DNA of 64,000 nucleotides, taken from Sporosarcina luteola (lineage in GTDB: Bacteria > Bacillota > Bacilli > Bacillales_A > Planococcaceae). The notes below the pieces were generated by a model. It saw only the letters and a program-made list of their open reading frames with translations, had not been told where the DNA came from and ran no database searches. A program made the translations under genes and the position numbers. The stretch lies in contig NZ_JAMBOI010000006.1 of assembly GCF_023715535.1 (NCBI RefSeq), positions 1 to 64,000 of the forward strand, written 5' to 3'. Of this stretch, positions 1-8,502 are shown in pieces (positions within the stretch are counted from its first letter, which is position 1; every line of letters starts with the position of its first letter).

Positions 1-150
1 GTTTCTTGCTGGCATCAATTAAGATGTCAATTTGAATCCGAAGATTCGTTTGTTCTTTTCACCGACGAGGTCGGCTCCAGAACTTTATTTGTTGACGTTT
101 TGCTGTTCAGTTTTCAAGGTTCATTGTTAGTGCCTCTCTCAGAAGCAACT
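1..150 (-). other. Leader of an rRNA operon (16S lies off the left edge)
   Basis: The minus-strand transcript from P1/P2 contains CCTTGAAAACTGAACAGCA (101-119), the kind of boxA/antitermination sequence found before 16S and 23S genes in Bacillales. It is followed by sequence with self-complementary segments near the edge that could belong to the 16S processing stalk. No mature rRNA sequence falls within the window. Confidence 0.6.
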
Positions 151-155
151 TCTCT

Positions 156-184
156 AATATACCATCGCTAACTCTCTGAGTCAA
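156..184 (-). promoter_or_regulatory. rRNA operon promoter P2 (sigma-A)
   Basis: On the minus strand, -35 TTGACT (179-184) and -10 TATATT (156-161) are 17 bp apart, about 100 bp downstream of P1. The two together form the tandem arrangement expected before a 16S rRNA gene. Confidence 0.75.
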
Positions 185-255
185 GCACTTTTTAAAATTA
201 GTTTGAAACGTTTTTGTTCGAAGCTAAGTAACTAACTCCCTTAGCGACGTTTACT

Positions 256-285
256 ATATTAGCATGGGCTACTTTCATATGTCAA
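256..285 (-). promoter_or_regulatory. rRNA operon promoter P1 (sigma-A)
   Basis: Read on the minus strand, a perfect -35 TTGACA (280-285) and -10 TAATAT (256-261) are separated by 18 bp. It points left, out of the window, and lies upstream of a second promoter and an rRNA-type leader. Tandem promoters of this kind are typical of Bacillales rRNA operons. The 16S gene itself is beyond the left edge and is inferred. Confidence 0.75.
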
Positions 286-370
286 CACCAAAAGCAAAAA
301 AACTATATAAAACACTAAATTGGTGAAATGGACTTGTTTTATTGACTTGGAAGTTCCGTTGATTGAAGCG

Positions 371-394
371 AACGCCGTTACGAAGAACGGCGTT
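371..394. terminator. Hairpin downstream of ygxA
   Basis: An 8-bp perfect stem (371-378 with 387-394) and an 8-nt loop lie between the end of the ygxA homologue and the rRNA promoters. The U-tract is poor on both strands, so this is a weak or factor-assisted terminator at best. Confidence 0.35.
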
Positions 395-412
395 TGCGAG
401 CAGTTTTATCTA

Positions 413-1285
413 TCAGTATTCATTACCAACTCGGTAGTCTCTATGGAAGACATATTCATTTTTCGATTCACTTTCCACAATTTGAATGAAACCTTTCTCA
501 ATTAAAAACTCAACGAGAACTTCCAGGTTAATTGAATACATGCGTAACTCCTCATCTTCATGAAGCTCCTGGATTGTCCATGTCTCTTTCGTCGACATGA
601 CGTCCATGATATGCCTCGCCCCGTCCAACGTGCGGTTATGAATGAAGAATTCACTTGCCAGGAATAAAAGCTCCAGCCTTTTCTCTATCGGTTCTTCGCT
701 CATGATCAGCTCTTCATATAGTTTATAGATTGCAGGGTCGATCTTTTTGACTTGCGACCATACAGTCACTTCGGGGGATGATCCCTTTTCAATAACGGTG
801 AGCCTTGCAAGATGATGAAGGGATTGAATCGCATGATGATACGCATCCATATAGTTTTGCTGCTCGAAAAACATTTTTCCTTCCATATACACTCTCACTA
901 ATCTGGACAGCTCAAGTCCCATCTTTATCTTTCGACCATAGAATGGGTATTCCTTCAACTCGTTTTTCAAGCTCTCAACAAATTCGTTGCGATCAAAGAA
1001 GATCTTCCCATAGAACAACCAGTCGACAACTTTCCTTCGTGTCCCGAGCAAAAGCCATTTCCTTAACTGTTTTTCGCTGATAACGTGCATTGCCGCTTTT
1101 CCGGTTCCATCCGTGTAATGTTTTGTATATATTGGCGTTTCCTCATTAGATGTTATGATGAGCATGATTTCGTCAAACGTGTCTGTTATCGGATCGCCTG
1201 CACCTCTTTTTTCAACAAGTATGACTCCTAACGTTTCAGGCGAGCTTGCACGTTCTTGATAAATCGGTCTAAGAACCTGTTCCAT
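413..1285 (-). CDS. ygxA: YgxA-like nucleotidyltransferase-fold protein
   Basis: A 290-residue protein resembling B. subtilis YgxA: an N-terminal nucleotidyltransferase-like domain, a helical substrate-binding-like middle (about residues 115-235), and a C-terminal winged-helix-like segment (about 235-285). The family's substrate is unknown. The start is supported by GGAGG 7 nt upstream. Placement next to ygzB and perR and beside an rRNA operon matches the B. subtilis arrangement, which supports the assignment more strongly than any motif. The function is not established. Confidence 0.8.
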   Translation of the reverse strand: MEQVLRPIYQERASSPETLGVILVEKRGAGDPITDTFDEIMLIITSNEETPIYTKHYTDGTGKAAMHVISEKQLRKWLLLGTRRKVVDWLFYGKIFFDRNEFVESLKNELKEYPFYGRKIKMGLELSRLVRVYMEGKMFFEQQNYMDAYHHAIQSLHHLARLTVIEKGSSPEVTVWSQVKKIDPAIYKLYEELIMSEEPIEKRLELLFLASEFFIHNRTLDGARHIMDVMSTKETWTIQELHEDEELRMYSINLEVLVEFLIEKGFIQIVESESKNEYVFHRDYRVGNEY

Positions 1286-1454
1286 TATGACACCTCCACT
1301 TTATATTTCTTTCGACGCGTCTTTTGATAAACCCTTCATTCAAAATTCGTAAAATATGATGCAAATGAAATTTGTGCTATATTGATTGAGGAACATTCAA
1401 ATCGTTTCTATAGATGTTCCTCATTCATTACAGTCATTCTAAGGAGGATTATGG

Positions 1455-1826
1455 ATGAAACCTTATAAAAATAAAATAAATCGGATCCGGTCATTTGCAT
1501 TATCCCTGATTTTCATCGGGGTCGTCATTATGTATCTCGGGATATTCTTCAGGAAGAATGAAATCATCATGTTGATATTCATGGTACTAGGACTCCTAGC
1601 GATTCTTGGCAGCACGGTCGTTTATGCTTGGATCGGGACCTTGTCGACGAGGGCTGTACAGATCGTCTGTCCGAATTGCGGCAAAGCGACTAAAATGCTT
1701 GGACGTGTTGATATGTGCGGACATTGCAGAGAGCCGCTCACGTTGGATCCTTCATTAGAAGGAAAGGAATTCGATGTGGCGTATAACCGTCCGGAAAGTA
1801 AAAAGGAAGCTTCAGAAAAAAAATAA
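1455..1826 (+). CDS. ygzB: YgzB family membrane zinc-ribbon protein (UPF0295)
   Basis: A 123-residue protein with two predicted membrane segments (about 12-32 and 36-60), then a cytoplasmic zinc ribbon with cysteines at 72, 75, 88 and 91, and a charged tail. The length and layout match the UPF0295/YgzB family, whose role is unknown. The start is supported by AAGGAGG. It is convergent with perR and shares a strong bidirectional terminator with it. Confidence 0.85.
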   Translation: MKPYKNKINRIRSFALSLIFIGVVIMYLGIFFRKNEIIMLIFMVLGLLAILGSTVVYAWIGTLSTRAVQIVCPNCGKATKMLGRVDMCGHCREPLTLDPSLEGKEFDVAYNRPESKKEASEKK

Positions 1827-1829
1827 CAA

Positions 1830-1866
1830 AAAACCGGTTCCGTCTTTCAACCTCGGAACCGGTTTT
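1830..1866. terminator. Bidirectional terminator between ygzB and perR
   Basis: A 13-bp near-perfect stem (1830-1842 with 1854-1866) with A-rich and T-rich flanks on both sides serves both convergent genes. Confidence 0.85.
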
Positions 1867-1867
1867 C

Positions 1868-2311
1868 TTATTTTGCTTTATTGGCGCCTGCTGCACATTC
1901 AGGACATGTTCCATATACTTCAAGTCGGTGGGAATTCACTTCGAATCCCGTTACATGGGAAGCGAGATGCTCAACTTCCTCTAGTCCGGGATGGTGGAAG
2001 TCGACGATTTTTCCACAATGATCACAAATGATATGATAATGATCATGTGTAACAAAATCGAACCGGCTCGATGAATCTCCATAAGTGAGTTCCTTTACAA
2101 GCCCTGCATTCCGGAAAACACGCAGATTATTATATACGGTCGCAACACTCATATTTGGAAAATCGGCTTCTAACGCTTTATATATTTCATCAGCAGTAGG
2201 ATGTGTCTCGGAAGAAATGAGAAACTCTAATATAGCATGCCTTTGCGGTGTAATACGCACACCACTTTCCTTCAATGTGACAAGCGCGTCTTTCAAAAAC
2301 ACTTCAGACAT
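1868..2311 (-). CDS. perR: Peroxide-responsive Fur-family repressor PerR
   Basis: A 147-residue Fur-family regulator that senses H2O2 through metal-catalysed histidine oxidation. Visible features are the DNA-binding winged helix with the TPQR and [12 protein letters not shown] motifs, regulatory-metal ligands equivalent to B. subtilis H37, D85, H91, H93 and D104 (HDHYH and IVDFHHP segments), and the structural zinc pairs CDHC and CPEC. The ATG at 2311 is chosen over the GTG at 2320 because GGAG lies 8 nt upstream. Its own promoter carries a perfect PerR box, indicating autoregulation. Confidence 0.95.
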   Translation of the reverse strand: MSEVFLKDALVTLKESGVRITPQRHAILEFLISSETHPTADEIYKALEADFPNMSVATVYNNLRVFRNAGLVKELTYGDSSSRFDFVTHDHYHIICDHCGKIVDFHHPGLEEVEHLASHVTGFEVNSHRLEVYGTCPECAAGANKAK

Positions 2312-2343
2312 CGCCAACACTCCAATCCATAAAGATTACTTCT

Positions 2344-2389
2344 TTATAATCATTATAATTAGTTTACTGAGAATAGGCATGTTTGTCAA
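2344..2389 (-). promoter_or_regulatory. perR promoter with perfect PerR box
   Basis: On the minus strand, -35 TTGACA (2384-2389) and -10 TAAACT (2361-2366) are 17 bp apart. Immediately downstream, TTATAATCATTATAA (2344-2358) matches the 7-1-7 PerR consensus TTATAATnATTATAA at every defined position. Its placement just after the -10 would block initiation or escape. Confidence 0.9.
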
Positions 2390-2424
2390 CTAAAGTGCTG
2401 TTCCATTGGAAAAAAGATATCTGG

Positions 2425-3369
2425 TCAATACCCTTTTTCAGTATCGATCAAATTGATCAAGTTCCTATCCCCTTTTTGCCACTTCTCCAGATTTTCCGTA
2501 AAAAACTCAAGCGCCCTCTCAATATATTTCCCGGAATGGCTGGAAACATGCGGAGAAATGGTTACATTCGATAAAGACCATAGCTCGCTTTCTATTGGCA
2601 ACGGTTCCTTTTCAAATACATCTAGGACCGCGTGCCCGATTTCTCCGTTTTTCAAAGCATCAACGAGAATCGATTCCTTTACGAGGTCGCCTCTGCCAAA
2701 ATTCATGAATATTGCTGACTCCTTCATCGCTTGGAAATGGCTTTCCTCGAGCAATTCCTTCGTTTTAGGTGTACTAGGCAATACGGATACGACAATATCA
2801 GCTTCTGGAAGTTTGTTTACAATACCTTCGAATTGGATGGTCTCGTCCATGAACTGAGCTGGATCCCCTGAGTGATTGCAACCGATGGTCCGGACTCCGA
2901 ACGCTTGAAGCAAACGTCCGATTTCAGATCCAATTGCCCCAGGACCTAAAATGAGCGCAGTCGAGCCGCGCAATTCCGATTGGCGTACTTTTGTATTCCA
3001 CTCTTTCCGCTTCTGCTGCTCCGCTAATGCAGGCAGTGCCCGCCCGAGCGACAGAATATGCGCGAGTGCCGTTTCCGCCATCGGTGTTTTATGGATTCCA
3101 CGTACATTGCTGACGACGATCCCTTTTTCTGCAATTGCTGCAAGCGGCATCTTTTCCACCCCTGCGGAAGCGACCATCAGCCACTTAAGGGATGTCGCCC
3201 TATCCAACACCTCTGTACTGATATCTTCGCCATACGTGACGATGATTTCGTATTCACCAAGAGAAACTTCACCGATCTTTCTATGGAAGCTAAATTCAAT
3301 TCCAGGAAAATCCGACTTCAATCTCTCCATCTGTTCGTCCTTGATCTTGAACGTGAATAAAACATTCAT
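2425..3369 (-). CDS. D-2-hydroxyacid dehydrogenase family protein
   Basis: A 314-residue NAD(P)-dependent dehydrogenase of the D-2-hydroxyacid/phosphoglycerate dehydrogenase superfamily. The Rossmann motif GPGAIG lies near residue 140. The catalytic trio is visible as the Arg of NFGRGDLV, the Glu of DVFEKEPLP and the His of ISPHVSS. The start is supported by GGGGG 7 nt upstream. It follows bcp by about 12 bp on the same strand, so the two are probably cotranscribed. The true substrate cannot be told from sequence; it is shorter than SerA and lacks an ACT domain. Confidence 0.85.
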   Translation of the reverse strand: MNVLFTFKIKDEQMERLKSDFPGIEFSFHRKIGEVSLGEYEIIVTYGEDISTEVLDRATSLKWLMVASAGVEKMPLAAIAEKGIVVSNVRGIHKTPMAETALAHILSLGRALPALAEQQKRKEWNTKVRQSELRGSTALILGPGAIGSEIGRLLQAFGVRTIGCNHSGDPAQFMDETIQFEGIVNKLPEADIVVSVLPSTPKTKELLEESHFQAMKESAIFMNFGRGDLVKESILVDALKNGEIGHAVLDVFEKEPLPIESELWSLSNVTISPHVSSHSGKYIERALEFFTENLEKWQKGDRNLINLIDTEKGY

Positions 3370-3381
3370 CCCATTTCCCCC

Positions 3382-3861
3382 TTACGCCTTCTTCGTCAAT
3401 TGCTCCAATGTCGCAAGCGCTTCTTCGATATGCCCCTTCACTTTAACTTTCCGCCATTCCTTCACGACAGTCCCAGTTGGGTCGATCAGAAATGTGGATC
3501 GCTCGATGCCCATATATTCCTTGCCGAACATTTTCTTTAATTTCCACACGCCGTACGCTTCAGCTGCTTCATGGTTTGCATCCACCAACAATGAAAACGG
3601 CAGTCCTTGCTTTTCAATGAACCGTTGATGTGATGCTTCGTTATCAGGACTGACCCCAAGAATGACAGCATTCAGATCACTGAAGCTTTGATGCGCATCC
3701 CTAAAGTCACATGCCTGCGTTGTGCAGCCGGGAGTGGCGTCTTTCGGATAAAAGTAGAGGATTACATACTTCTCCCCTTCAAAATCACTTAACGAAACGA
3801 TTTCACCGTTTTCGTTCGGCAATGAAAATTGCGGCGCCTGCATACCTTCCAACTTTTCCAT
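3382..3861 (-). CDS. bcp: Thiol peroxidase, Bcp/PrxQ-type peroxiredoxin
   Basis: A 159-residue peroxiredoxin that reduces H2O2 and organic peroxides. The peroxidatic Cys in TPGCT and a Cys five residues on (TPGCTTQAC) mark the atypical 2-Cys Bcp subtype. The ATG at 3861 is chosen because GGAGGG sits 6 nt upstream; the longer reading frame has no ribosome site. It corresponds to B. subtilis YgaF, also next to gsaB and perR. It is divergent from gsaB and cotranscribed with the downstream dehydrogenase. Confidence 0.9.
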   Translation of the reverse strand: MEKLEGMQAPQFSLPNENGEIVSLSDFEGEKYVILYFYPKDATPGCTTQACDFRDAHQSFSDLNAVILGVSPDNEASHQRFIEKQGLPFSLLVDANHEAAEAYGVWKLKKMFGKEYMGIERSTFLIDPTGTVVKEWRKVKVKGHIEEALATLEQLTKKA

Positions 3862-3987
3862 ATCGATCCCTCCAACATTTTCTTTATACAATCGTACCGG
3901 ACAACCGGCATAGTTTCAATTTCTTTGGCGTAACGGCCGAAGTTTGTATAAAATGGAGTATGTACCGATTTGAACGGAGGAATTGAA

Positions 3988-5292
3988 ATGAACAGAACTA
4001 ATTCAGAACAGATCTATCAAGAAGCATGTGAACATATCGTCGGAGGCGTCAACAGCCCTTCACGCGGTTATAAAGCGGTCGGCGGTGGAGCGCCCACTGT
4101 GATGGAGCGTGCGGAAGGCGCTTATTTCTGGGATGTTGACGGGAATAAATATATCGATTACTTAGGTGCATATGGCCCAATCATCACAGGCCATGCTCAT
4201 CCACATATTACAGAAGCGATTACAAAGGCGGCAACTACCGGGGTTTTATACGGGACTCCTACGAGGCATGAAGTCAAATTCGCTAAGATGCTGAAAGAAG
4301 CGATCCCTTCCATGGACAAGGTCAGATTCGTCAATTCAGGAACTGAAGCTGTCATGACGACAATCCGTGTAGCCCGCGCCTTCACCGGAAGAACGAAAGT
4401 GATGAAATTCGCAGGCTGCTACCATGGCCATTCGGATCTCGTACTTGTTGCCGCAGGATCCGGTCCGGCAACGTTAGGAACACCCGATTCAGCGGGAGTC
4501 CCGGCTTCTATCGCGCAAGAAGTGATCACAATCCCATTCAATGATCCGGATGCATATAAGGAAGCAATGGAAAAATGGGGAGACCAGCTGGCATGTGTGC
4601 TAGTCGAACCGATTGTCGGGAATTTCGGCATCGTTGAACCGAATGAAGGATTCCTTCCACTCGTCCACGAACTTGCAAAAGAGAAAGGCGCACTCATCGT
4701 TTATGATGAAGTGATCACTGCCTTCCGATTCCATTATGGCAGCGCTCAAACTCTGCTTGGAACGACTCCCGATTTAATTGCTTTCGGTAAAATCATTGGC
4801 GGCGGTTTGCCGATCGGTGCATATGGCGGCAAAAAAGAGATCATGGAAACTGTGGCACCCCTCGGCCCTGCCTACCAAGCCGGGACGATGGCTGGAAATC
4901 CCGCTTCCATGCTATCCGGCATCGCTTGCCTAGAAGTATTGCAGCAACCCGGCGTATACGAAGAGATGGACAGGCTGGGAGGAATGCTTGAAGAAGGCAT
5001 CCTTCAATTGGCGGAAAAGCACGGCATCACACTAACAATCAATCGTCTTGGCGGAGCGCTGACTTTATTCTTCACTGATGTTATAGTAGAGAACTATGAG
5101 CAGGCTGAACAGACAGATGGAGAAATTTTCGCTAAGTTCTTTAAACTGATGCTCGAAAACGGTGTCAACCTCGCCCCTTCTAAATATGAAGCTTGGTTCC
5201 TGACAATTGCTCATAAAGAGGAGGACATCACTCATACACTAGAGGCGGTGGACCGTTCATTCAAAGAACTTTCCCTCCAAATGAACAAGTAA
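3988..5292 (+). CDS. gsaB: Glutamate-1-semialdehyde 2,1-aminomutase (PLP)
   Basis: A 434-residue class-III aminotransferase fold enzyme converting glutamate-1-semialdehyde to 5-aminolevulinate for tetrapyrrole synthesis. It shows the N-terminal [11 protein letters not shown] motif, [10 protein letters not shown], the PLP-binding [12 protein letters not shown] and the Schiff-base lysine in [11 protein letters not shown]. The start at 3988 follows GGAGG by 7 nt. It lies away from other hem genes, as does the second aminomutase GsaB of B. subtilis in the same neighbourhood. Confidence 0.93.
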   Translation: MNRTNSEQIYQEACEHIVGGVNSPSRGYKAVGGGAPTVMERAEGAYFWDVDGNKYIDYLGAYGPIITGHAHPHITEAITKAATTGVLYGTPTRHEVKFAKMLKEAIPSMDKVRFVNSGTEAVMTTIRVARAFTGRTKVMKFAGCYHGHSDLVLVAAGSGPATLGTPDSAGVPASIAQEVITIPFNDPDAYKEAMEKWGDQLACVLVEPIVGNFGIVEPNEGFLPLVHELAKEKGALIVYDEVITAFRFHYGSAQTLLGTTPDLIAFGKIIGGGLPIGAYGGKKEIMETVAPLGPAYQAGTMAGNPASMLSGIACLEVLQQPGVYEEMDRLGGMLEEGILQLAEKHGITLTINRLGGALTLFFTDVIVENYEQAEQTDGEIFAKFFKLMLENGVNLAPSKYEAWFLTIAHKEEDITHTLEAVDRSFKELSLQMNK

Positions 5293-5337
5293 GAAACCGC
5301 ACACAACATAAATACCTTTAGTAGAAAGGATAATCAT

Positions 5338-6420
5338 ATGAAACTTGGCGCCCGCATCTTTAAAACGGGTATAGCAATCGTTGCCGCATTGTTTCTGGCG
5401 GAGATGCTCAGCTTGCCGAATCCTGTCTTTGCAGGAATTGCGGCCATCTTTGCGATTCAACCATCCATTTACCGATCTTATTTAACTATAATTGAGCAGA
5501 TCCAAGGTAATCTGATCGGCGCCATTACAGCCATCACCTTCGTACTGGTGTTTGGACATCAAATTGTAACTGTCGGATTTGCGGCGGTCATCATCATCTT
5601 GATCATGTTGAAGTTGGGGCTTGAGAAATCCATTTCCTTAGCTTTAGTGACGATGATTGCCATCATGGAGATCAAAGGTGATGCATTCCTATCCTTCGCT
5701 CTGCTCCGATTCGTCACCATGGTAATCGGGGTCTTATCCGCTTTTGTCGTCAATTTGCTGTTCATGCCGCCGAAGTATGAAACGAAGCTATTCCAGGCGA
5801 TCCACCAAGCGCAGGACGAAATCATCCGGTGGATACGGCTTGCGGGCAGACAGGCATCCGAACATATTGCAACAAAAAAGTCGCTGGTGAAAATAAAGGA
5901 ACGTCTCGCAAACGTCGATCAACTCTATTCGCTTTACAAAGAGGAACGGAGCTATTTCAAGAAAAACTCCCGCTCTAAGGCGCGAAAGCTTGTCATCTAC
6001 AGACAGATGATTGCAACATCAAAAAGCAGTCATGAAGTGTTGGCACGGCTTCATAACTACGAAAATGAACTGATCAACCTGCCGGAACATTTCCGGATGA
6101 TGATTCAGGAACGTCTCGACGCATTGCTCACGTATCATGAACAGATCCATCTGAAATTTGTAGGCAAGTTGAAGGCGGACCGGATGATGGATACGTTGAA
6201 TGAGGAATTCATCCAACGTCAGGAAGTGATGGATATTTTCGCGAAGGAAATTGCCATCACAAAGGAAGAGGAAGAATTCACCGCATACCACCTCCTCCAT
6301 GTCCTATCTTCTCTATTGAATTACGAAGAACAGTTGGAGTATCTGGACCGGCTGATCGTTTCCAATCAACGTAGGCACGGACACGAAGTCAGCAATGAAA
6401 TGGAAAATGAAATCTATTAA
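5338..6420 (+). CDS. ygaE: YgaE-like aromatic acid exporter family membrane protein (UPF0421)
   Basis: A 360-residue protein with about four to six membrane segments in residues 1-145, then a long, highly charged helical cytoplasmic domain. This is the layout of the UPF0421/FUSC-like aromatic-acid exporter family. It starts 45 bp after gsaB with a GAAAGGA ribosome site and probably shares its transcript, as in B. subtilis. The substrate is unknown. Confidence 0.8.
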   Translation: MKLGARIFKTGIAIVAALFLAEMLSLPNPVFAGIAAIFAIQPSIYRSYLTIIEQIQGNLIGAITAITFVLVFGHQIVTVGFAAVIIILIMLKLGLEKSISLALVTMIAIMEIKGDAFLSFALLRFVTMVIGVLSAFVVNLLFMPPKYETKLFQAIHQAQDEIIRWIRLAGRQASEHIATKKSLVKIKERLANVDQLYSLYKEERSYFKKNSRSKARKLVIYRQMIATSKSSHEVLARLHNYENELINLPEHFRMMIQERLDALLTYHEQIHLKFVGKLKADRMMDTLNEEFIQRQEVMDIFAKEIAITKEEEEFTAYHLLHVLSSLLNYEEQLEYLDRLIVSNQRRHGHEVSNEMENEIY

Positions 6421-6423
6421 AGA

Positions 6424-6455
6424 AACCATCCTTGGCACTTTGGCCAAGGATGGTT
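6424..6455. terminator. Bidirectional terminator between ygaE and the peptide importer operon
   Basis: A perfect 13-bp stem (6424-6436 with 6443-6455) and a 6-nt loop, with a T-rich tail to the right and a TTTCTTT run on the other strand. It ends both convergent operons. Confidence 0.85.
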
Positions 6456-6457
6456 TT

Positions 6458-7354
6458 TCAGTTTTTCATTTTCGGGTCGAGCGCATCCCTTAAGCCGTCG
6501 CCCATCAAGTTGAAACCTAACACCGTCAGCATGATGGAAAGTCCAGGGAAGATCATCGTCCATGGAGCTGACTGCAAATACGACTTCGAATCGGCGAGCA
6601 TTTTCCCCCATTCGGGCTGCGGCGCCTGCGCTCCGAGTCCTAGAAAGCCGAGTGCCGCAGCTTCCAGGATGGCAGTTGCAACAGCCAGTGTCCCTTGCAC
6701 GATGACGGGTGCCATCGAATTCGGCAGGATATGTGAGAATAAAATACGGGCATCCTTCATTCCGATCGCCTTTGCCGCCATAATATATTCATCTTCCTTG
6801 ATGCTCAGCACTTTTGATCGTATCAAACGCCCGAAATTCGGAACATTGATGATCGCAATGGCAATCAATGCATTTTCAAGCCCTGGCCCCAACACGGAAA
6901 CGATGGCGATAGCGAGCAGGATTGAAGGGAATGCAAGCATAATATCAAAAATCCTTGATATGATCGTATCCGTCCACCGGCCGTAATATCCGGCAACGAT
7001 ACCTAGAAAACTACCAACGACGACCGATGCGATGACCGATAGGAATCCGACGGAAAGCGATATCCGCGCTCCATGGATAATGCGTGACAGGATATCCCTG
7101 CCGAAATCATCCGTTCCGAGCCAATATTCCGCTGAAGGCGGTTGAAGCCGATCCGCAGGCATTTGCTGATTGATCCCTTCTTTTGCAATGAAAGGACCGA
7201 AAATGGCAAGAAGCACGAAAAAGAGGATGATGACCATTCCGGCAACCGCCACCTTGCTTTTTCTGAAGTTTCGCCAAGCCTCACGCCACGGGCCGGTCGT
7301 CCTCTCAATTTCAGCTTCCACAATTCCATCCATCTTAGGTGTAAATTCAGACAT
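6458..7354 (-). CDS. Peptide ABC transporter permease, OppC/DppC/AppC type
   Basis: A 298-residue integral membrane permease of a peptide importer. An N-terminal OppC-type segment precedes six predicted helices. The EAA cytoplasmic loop that contacts the ATPases (AAKAIGMKD...HILPNS region) lies near residues 190-215. It is the last of five co-oriented genes in the order ATPase D, ATPase F, binding protein, permease B, permease C, the same order as the B. subtilis app operon. Confidence 0.9.
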   Translation of the reverse strand: MSEFTPKMDGIVEAEIERTTGPWREAWRNFRKSKVAVAGMVIILFFVLLAIFGPFIAKEGINQQMPADRLQPPSAEYWLGTDDFGRDILSRIIHGARISLSVGFLSVIASVVVGSFLGIVAGYYGRWTDTIISRIFDIMLAFPSILLAIAIVSVLGPGLENALIAIAIINVPNFGRLIRSKVLSIKEDEYIMAAKAIGMKDARILFSHILPNSMAPVIVQGTLAVATAILEAAALGFLGLGAQAPQPEWGKMLADSKSYLQSAPWTMIFPGLSIMLTVLGFNLMGDGLRDALDPKMKN

Positions 7355-7371
7355 TCCGCATTCCCCCTTCC

Positions 7372-8376
7372 TCAGTCATATTTAATCCTTGAATCGATCA
7401 GACTATAAAGTAAGTCGACAATCAGGTTGATCATGACGAAGATGAAGGCGACAATGAGAATTGCGGATTGGATGACGGGATAATCCCGGAAGTTGATGGC
7501 GTCGTAAATATACCGCCCGATGCCCGGCCACGCAAAGATCGTTTCAGTCAAAATGGCGCCCCCGAGCAGCATTCCCATTTGCAGACCGATAACCGTCAAT
7601 ACGGGAATGACTGCATTCTTGAACGCATGCTTGTAAACGACCCAAAACATTTTCTGTCCCTTCGCCCGGGCGGTCCGGATGTAATCGGAACGCATCACTT
7701 CAAGCATGCTTGAGCGCGTCATTCGCGCGATGATCGCCATCGGAATCGTCGCCAATGCAATACCTGGCAATATGAGATGGCGAAGCACTTGAAATAATTG
7801 ATCGAACCGGCCTTGGATAATCGTGTCGATGATGTACAGATGGGTGATCGCATGAACGGGATCCCTTACTTGTTCCCTCCCTGCCGTAGGGAGCCAGCTG
7901 AATTCGATGGCAAATGCCCATTGTCCTAAAAGTCCCAACCAAAAGATCGGCATGGAAACACCAACGAGCGCCAAAATCATCGCTATGTAGTCAAACCATG
8001 AATTTTGGAACCACGCCGAGACGATGCCTGCGTTTACTCCTACGATAATTGCGATTATCATTGCAAAAAAAGCGAGCTCCATCGTTGCGGCCAGATGCGG
8101 CCAGATTTCTTCGGCCACTGGAAGCCGGGTGCGCATCGACTCCCCAAGATCCCCCTGTAAAATCCCACCTAAATACTTGAAGAATTGAATAAACCACGGT
8201 TGGTCAAGCCCAAGTCTCGCGTTCATCGCTGCGATTGCCTCTGGCGACGCCTGCTGCCCTAAAATGACTTGGGCCGGGTTGCCGGGGATTGCCCTGACCA
8301 TCATGAAAACGATAAAAACCATACCTAGAAGAACTGGAATTAGTTGTAATAACCTTCTGCCGACGTAGCTGAGCAT
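7372..8376 (-). CDS. Peptide ABC transporter permease, OppB/DppB/AppB type
   Basis: A 334-residue inner-membrane permease pairing with the following OppC-type subunit. It has an N-terminal helix (RRLLQLIPVLLGMVF), an OppB-type periplasm-facing segment, six predicted helices and the EAA loop (RTARAKGQ...HAFKNA). The ATG at 8376 is preferred over the upstream one because GGTGAGGTG lies 6 nt before it. Confidence 0.9.
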   Translation of the reverse strand: MLSYVGRRLLQLIPVLLGMVFIVFMMVRAIPGNPAQVILGQQASPEAIAAMNARLGLDQPWFIQFFKYLGGILQGDLGESMRTRLPVAEEIWPHLAATMELAFFAMIIAIIVGVNAGIVSAWFQNSWFDYIAMILALVGVSMPIFWLGLLGQWAFAIEFSWLPTAGREQVRDPVHAITHLYIIDTIIQGRFDQLFQVLRHLILPGIALATIPMAIIARMTRSSMLEVMRSDYIRTARAKGQKMFWVVYKHAFKNAVIPVLTVIGLQMGMLLGGAILTETIFAWPGIGRYIYDAINFRDYPVIQSAILIVAFIFVMINLIVDLLYSLIDSRIKYD

Positions 8377-8502
8377 TTCATTCACCTCACCAAAATCATT
8401 CAAATTCCTACAGATTTTTTTCTATCCCGATGCATCAATAGGAAAAAGGGGAAATCAAACGACTCCCCCTTACTGGTCAACGCAACATTCAAAGCGGATT
8501 TA

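Noticed and set aside
320..505. Short plus-strand frame at the left edge
   Set aside because: It covers the ygxA 3' end and the hairpin at 371-394, has no ribosome site and no family-like sequence.
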